From positions 1-49,752 of the forward strand of contig NZ_WTFF01000015.1 of the NCBI RefSeq assembly GCF_019400985.1: DNA of 49,752 nt. Direction: 5' to 3'. This stretch comes from Streptomyces bambusae (GTDB taxonomy: Bacteria; Actinomycetota; Actinomycetes; Streptomycetales; Streptomycetaceae). The position numbers were made by a program, and so were the translations under genes. Of the stretch, positions 46,907 through 49,752 are shown in pieces. Below the pieces are notes generated by a model. That model had not been told where the DNA came from. It did no database searches and was given only the letters and a program-made list of their open reading frames with translations. Numbering within the stretch: position 1 is the first letter of the stretch; every line of letters begins with the position of its first letter.

Positions 46907-49752
46907 TCAGGTCCGCGGCGCCGCCCGCAGGGTCTCCGCCTCCAGCCACCGCAGCGCGTCCTCGCGGGAGTACGCGGCCCCCTCCTCGTACGCCGTGGTG
47001 AAGCCCTCCTCGCCCAGCGTCGCCACGATGCGGTCGATCAGCTCGCGCCACTCCGGCTCGCCCCGATCGAAGGCGCCGCGCATCACCTGGCTCATGCCGA
47101 GCGACCTGGCGCCCTCCTCGGGCGCGCCCTCCAACGTCCGTAGTGAGCCGAGCAGTTCGGCCACCCAGGCGAGCGCGGCCCCCGCTCCCTGGCCGAACAG
47201 GGCGCCGGCCGCCTCCGGCAGCAGGGCCCTGGCCCGGGCCGCGTCGCCCTCGGCGAGACGGTTCTCCACGCGGGTGCTGACGACCAGGTCGCGGGCCAGT
47301 CCGCTGAGGGAGGGGCGCCGGGCGCTCAGCGCCTCCAGGCGGTCGAGGGTCGCGTCGGACTGCGCCAGGTCACCGGCCCTGCGGTGCACATTGGCCAGGC
47401 CCACGAGGATGTTGGCCTCCAGACGCAGCTGTCCGCGTTCGCGGGCCTGCCGGTGCGCGGCGTGCAGATCGCGGAAGGCGCCTTCCAGGTCGCCGCTGCG
47501 CCGGCGTTCACGGGCGAGCCGGGCCTTGCTGAGGTAGAGGTAGTCCTCGGTGCCGAGTTCGGAGCTGAGTGCCACGGTCCGCTCGAAGGTGGCGATGGCC
47601 TGGGGGTACTCGCCGCGCAGGGAGTGGTCGCGGCCGATCGGGAACAGGCTCATCACCAGCCCCCAGCGGTCGCCGACCTCCTCGAAGCCGCGCAGGGCCG
47701 CGAGCCGGGACCCGGCGCCGGTGACCAGGTCGCCCTCCTCGGTGAGGGCGAAGTCGCGGGCCAGGTGGGCGCTGGCCCGGACCCATGGGTCGGGCGAGTC
47801 GAGGGGGTCCTGGTCCGGGGTCGCGCCCGGTCCGCCGGCGCGTCCGGGGACCGGGACCTGGGACATCCGCAGGAGCAGCACGGCCGGGTGGAACTCGCGC
47901 GCCGTCGCCGATTCGCCCTCGGCGGCGGCCGCACGTTCACCACCCGCAGCAGCCCGTACGGAACCCCGCGCCGGTACGGGACCCCGCGCCGGTACGGAAC
48001 CCCCTGCCGGTACGGAAGCCGACCCGCCCGGCCCGCCCGGCCCGCCCGGCCCGGCTGCCTCGGCCAGATACGTGTCGAGCCGGGTGCTCATCCCCCTGAT
48101 CCCCCAGTACCAGAACAGCGCCCCGGCGAAGCGCGCGGCCAGGTCCGCATCCCCCGCGTCGGCCACCGAGCGCAGCGCGAGGACGAGGTTGTCGTGCTCG
48201 GCGTCGAAGACCTCGATCGCACGCAGCTGTTCGCCGGTACGCAGGCGCGGTTCGTGTTCCTCCGCGAGGGCCAGGAAGTACGCGGCGTAGCGCCGGGTCA
48301 CGGCGTCGCCGGACTCGGCGGCGGCGAGCTGGCGCGCCGCGTACGCGCGGACCGTCTCCAGCATCCGGTAGCGCGGCTCGCCCGCCCCTTCGTCGGCGGT
48401 GTGGACCAGCGACTTCTCGACCAGGGCGTCCAGGACGTACGGGATGTCGGCGGCCGGGAGCGCCGGGTCGGCGCAGACCGCTTCGAGCGCGGGGACGGTC
48501 GCGCCGCCCGGGAACACCGACAGTCTGCGGGCGAGGATCCGCTCCGGCTCGTCGAGCAGGTCCCAGCTCCACTCGACGAGCGCGAGCAGGGTGCGCTGGC
48601 GGGGCAGGGCGGCGCGGCTGCCCGAGGCCAGCAGGCGGAAACGGTCGTCGAGGCGGCGCTCGATCTGCTCGACGCTCATCGAGCGGAGCTTCACCGCGGC
48701 CAGTTCGAGGGCGAGCGGCATCCCGTCGAGCCGGCGGCAGACCTCGACCACGGCGTCGAGGGTCGAGTCGTCGAGGGTGAAGTCGGGCCGGACCCCGGTG
48801 GCCCGGTCGACGAAGAGGCGGACCGCGGGCGACTGCGCGGCCTCGGCGGGCTCGGGTGATCCCGTCGGTACGTCGAGGGGGCCGAGGTGGCACAGGGACT
48901 CGCCGGTGATGGCGAGGGCCTCGCGGCTGGTGGCGAGGATCCGCAGCTCCGGGAGCTGGTCGAGGAGTTCGGCGGCGAGTTCCGCGGCCGCCTCGACCAG
49001 GTGCTCGCAGTTGTCGAGCAGGAGCAGGGCGTCGCCGCTGCCGAAGAGTGCGGCCATGCGCTCGACCGGGGTGGCCTGTTGCCCCTGGCCGGCGTCGTAG
49101 AGGCGGCCGTCGGTGGAGCTGAGGGCGCCGAGCACGGCGTCGGCCAGCTGCTCCGGTGCGCCGACACCGGCGAGCGGCACGTACCAGACCCGGCCGCGCG
49201 GGTGGGCGCGGTCCCGGGTGGCCGCTTCCAGGGAGAGCCGGGTCTTGCCCGCACCACCGGGGCCGACGATGGTGACGAGCCTGCCGCGCTCCAGCTGGCG
49301 GCCGAGCCGGCTCAGCTCGTCGTCGCGGCCGACGAAGCTGGTCAGCCTGGCCGGGAGGCGGCTCGCGGCGGCCTCGGCCCGCTCGACGGGCGTCTCCAGC
49401 TCGCCTCGCAGCAGGGCCAGGTGGATCTCCCGCAGCTCGGCCGACGGCAGGACGCCGAGCTCGTCGTCGAGCCGCTCGCGTACCGCCTCGTACACCGCGA
49501 GGGCGTCGGACTGCCGTCCGGCCGCGGACAGCGCGCGCATCCGCAGGCCGGCGACCCGCTCACTCAACGGGCGCTCGGCGCCGGCGGTTTCGAGGTCGGC
49601 GAGCACCTCGCCGTACCGGCCGAGCCGCAGCTCCGCATCGCAGCGGTCCTCGGCCGCCGCCGTCCGCAGGTCGTCGAGCCGGGCCGCGACGGGCCCGGCG
49701 AACGGGGCGTCGAGGACGTCGGCGAGCGCCGCGCCCCGCCACAGTCCGAGCG
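46907..49752 (-). CDS. AfsR/SARP-like transcriptional regulator, 5' end outside window
   Basis: Runs off the right edge; at least 947 codons are present. From the edge inward: bacterial transcriptional activation domain (LWRGAALADVLDAPF... to ELREIHLALLRGELETP), an NB-ARC NTPase with Walker A GPGGAGKTRLSLEAA and Walker B LLLLDNCEH, a winged-helix region (RTLLALVEWSWDLLDEPERILARRLSVFPGG, split across about 360-390) and a C-terminal TPR array. The usual OmpR-type DNA-binding domain should lie beyond the window. A Gly/Pro/Ala/Arg repeat insertion (GGPGGPGG..., 47950-48060) interrupts the TPR part. Likely a pathway-level regulator of secondary metabolism. Confidence 0.9.
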   Translation of the reverse strand, partial: LGLWRGAALADVLDAPFAGPVAARLDDLRTAAAEDRCDAELRLGRYGEVLADLETAGAERPLSERVAGLRMRALSAAGRQSDALAVYEAVRERLDDELGVLPSAELREIHLALLRGELETPVERAEAAASRLPARLTSFVGRDDELSRLGRQLERGRLVTIVGPGGAGKTRLSLEAATRDRAHPRGRVWYVPLAGVGAPEQLADAVLGALSSTDGRLYDAGQGQQATPVERMAALFGSGDALLLLDNCEHLVEAAAELAAELLDQLPELRILATSREALAITGESLCHLGPLDVPTGSPEPAEAAQSPAVRLFVDRATGVRPDFTLDDSTLDAVVEVCRRLDGMPLALELAAVKLRSMSVEQIERRLDDRFRLLASGSRAALPRQRTLLALVEWSWDLLDEPERILARRLSVFPGGATVPALEAVCADPALPAADIPYVLDALVEKSLVHTADEGAGEPRYRMLETVRAYAARQLAAAESGDAVTRRYAAYFLALAEEHEPRLRTGEQLRAIEVFDAEHDNLVLALRSVADAGDADLAARFAGALFWYWGIRGMSTRLDTYLAEAAGPGGPGGPGGSASVPAGGSVPARGPVPARGSVRAAAGGERAAAAEGESATAREFHPAVLLLRMSQVPVPGRAGGPGATPDQDPLDSPDPWVRASAHLARDFALTEEGDLVTGAGSRLAALRGFEEVGDRWGLVMSLFPIGRDHSLRGEYPQAIATFERTVALSSELGTEDYLYLSKARLARERRRSGDLEGAFRDLHAAHRQARERGQLRLEANILVGLANVHRRAGDLAQSDATLDRLEALSARRPSLSGLARDLVVSTRVENRLAEGDAARARALLPEAAGALFGQGAGAALAWVAELLGSLRTLEGAPEEGARSLGMSQVMRGAFDRGEPEWRELIDRIVATLGEEGFTTAYEEGAAYSREDALRWLEAETLRAAPRT

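Overview
High-GC actinobacterial DNA, almost certainly Streptomyces. Codons are strongly GC-rich at third positions, and the gene order matches the conserved actinobacterial block acs - nhaA - small membrane protein - epoxide-hydrolase-like protein - marP - NUDIX - nth - crp - metallo-beta-lactamase protein - RidA - two ArsA-type ATPases - wblA - class A PBP - metallophosphoesterase. The same order is known in Mycobacterium tuberculosis around acs, marP, crp, whiB4 and ponA2.

Region 1 (1-23.9 kb) is this housekeeping block: acetate activation, sodium/proton exchange, envelope protease and cell-wall synthesis, DNA repair, Crp, and the redox-sensing WhiB-type regulator WblA. It is preceded by a SulP transporter-carbonic anhydrase fusion whose first ~200 bases look corrupted or decayed. 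Several genes here appear leaderless, with a TAnnnT box 6-8 nt before the start codon. The gaps are unusually rich in short tandem repeats.

Region 2 (23.97-37.11 kb) is a double genomic island in a tRNA-Pro(CGG) gene. The 43-bp tRNA 3' end occurs three times, delimiting two tandem elements. Element A (about 6.9 kb) is a stripped actinomycete integrative element: RepSA-type replication initiator, excisionase and tyrosine integrase in an overlapping operon, a divergent GntR regulator, an HTH-peptide deformylase fusion, a 150-bp long inverted repeat and an unknown protein. No TraB/FtsK transfer gene is seen. Element B (about 6.2 kb) has no recombination gene. It carries a zinc-ribbon protein, an HNH fragment, a membrane protein and a small protein sharing a GNQVNTG-like motif, and another membrane protein. 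Each tRNA copy is followed at the same distance by a different strong hairpin, as if each element carries its own tRNA terminator.

Region 3 (37.2-49.75 kb) is accessory or regulatory chromosome. It holds a GT-B-like (CDP-glycerol transferase-like) protein with an in-frame run of six heptanucleotides, a convergent overlapping STAND/TPR protein with a degenerate P-loop, an ECF41 module (oxidoreductase, epimerase, SigJ-like sigma factor) with two mirror-image candidate promoters, a DrrAB-type ABC exporter, and a large AfsR/SARP-type regulator that runs off the right edge.

The best candidates for undescribed biology are the element B membrane-protein pair with the shared motif, the HTH-deformylase fusion on element A, and the heptamer-bearing GT-B gene. 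These functions are inferred from reading the sequence; no database search was possible.
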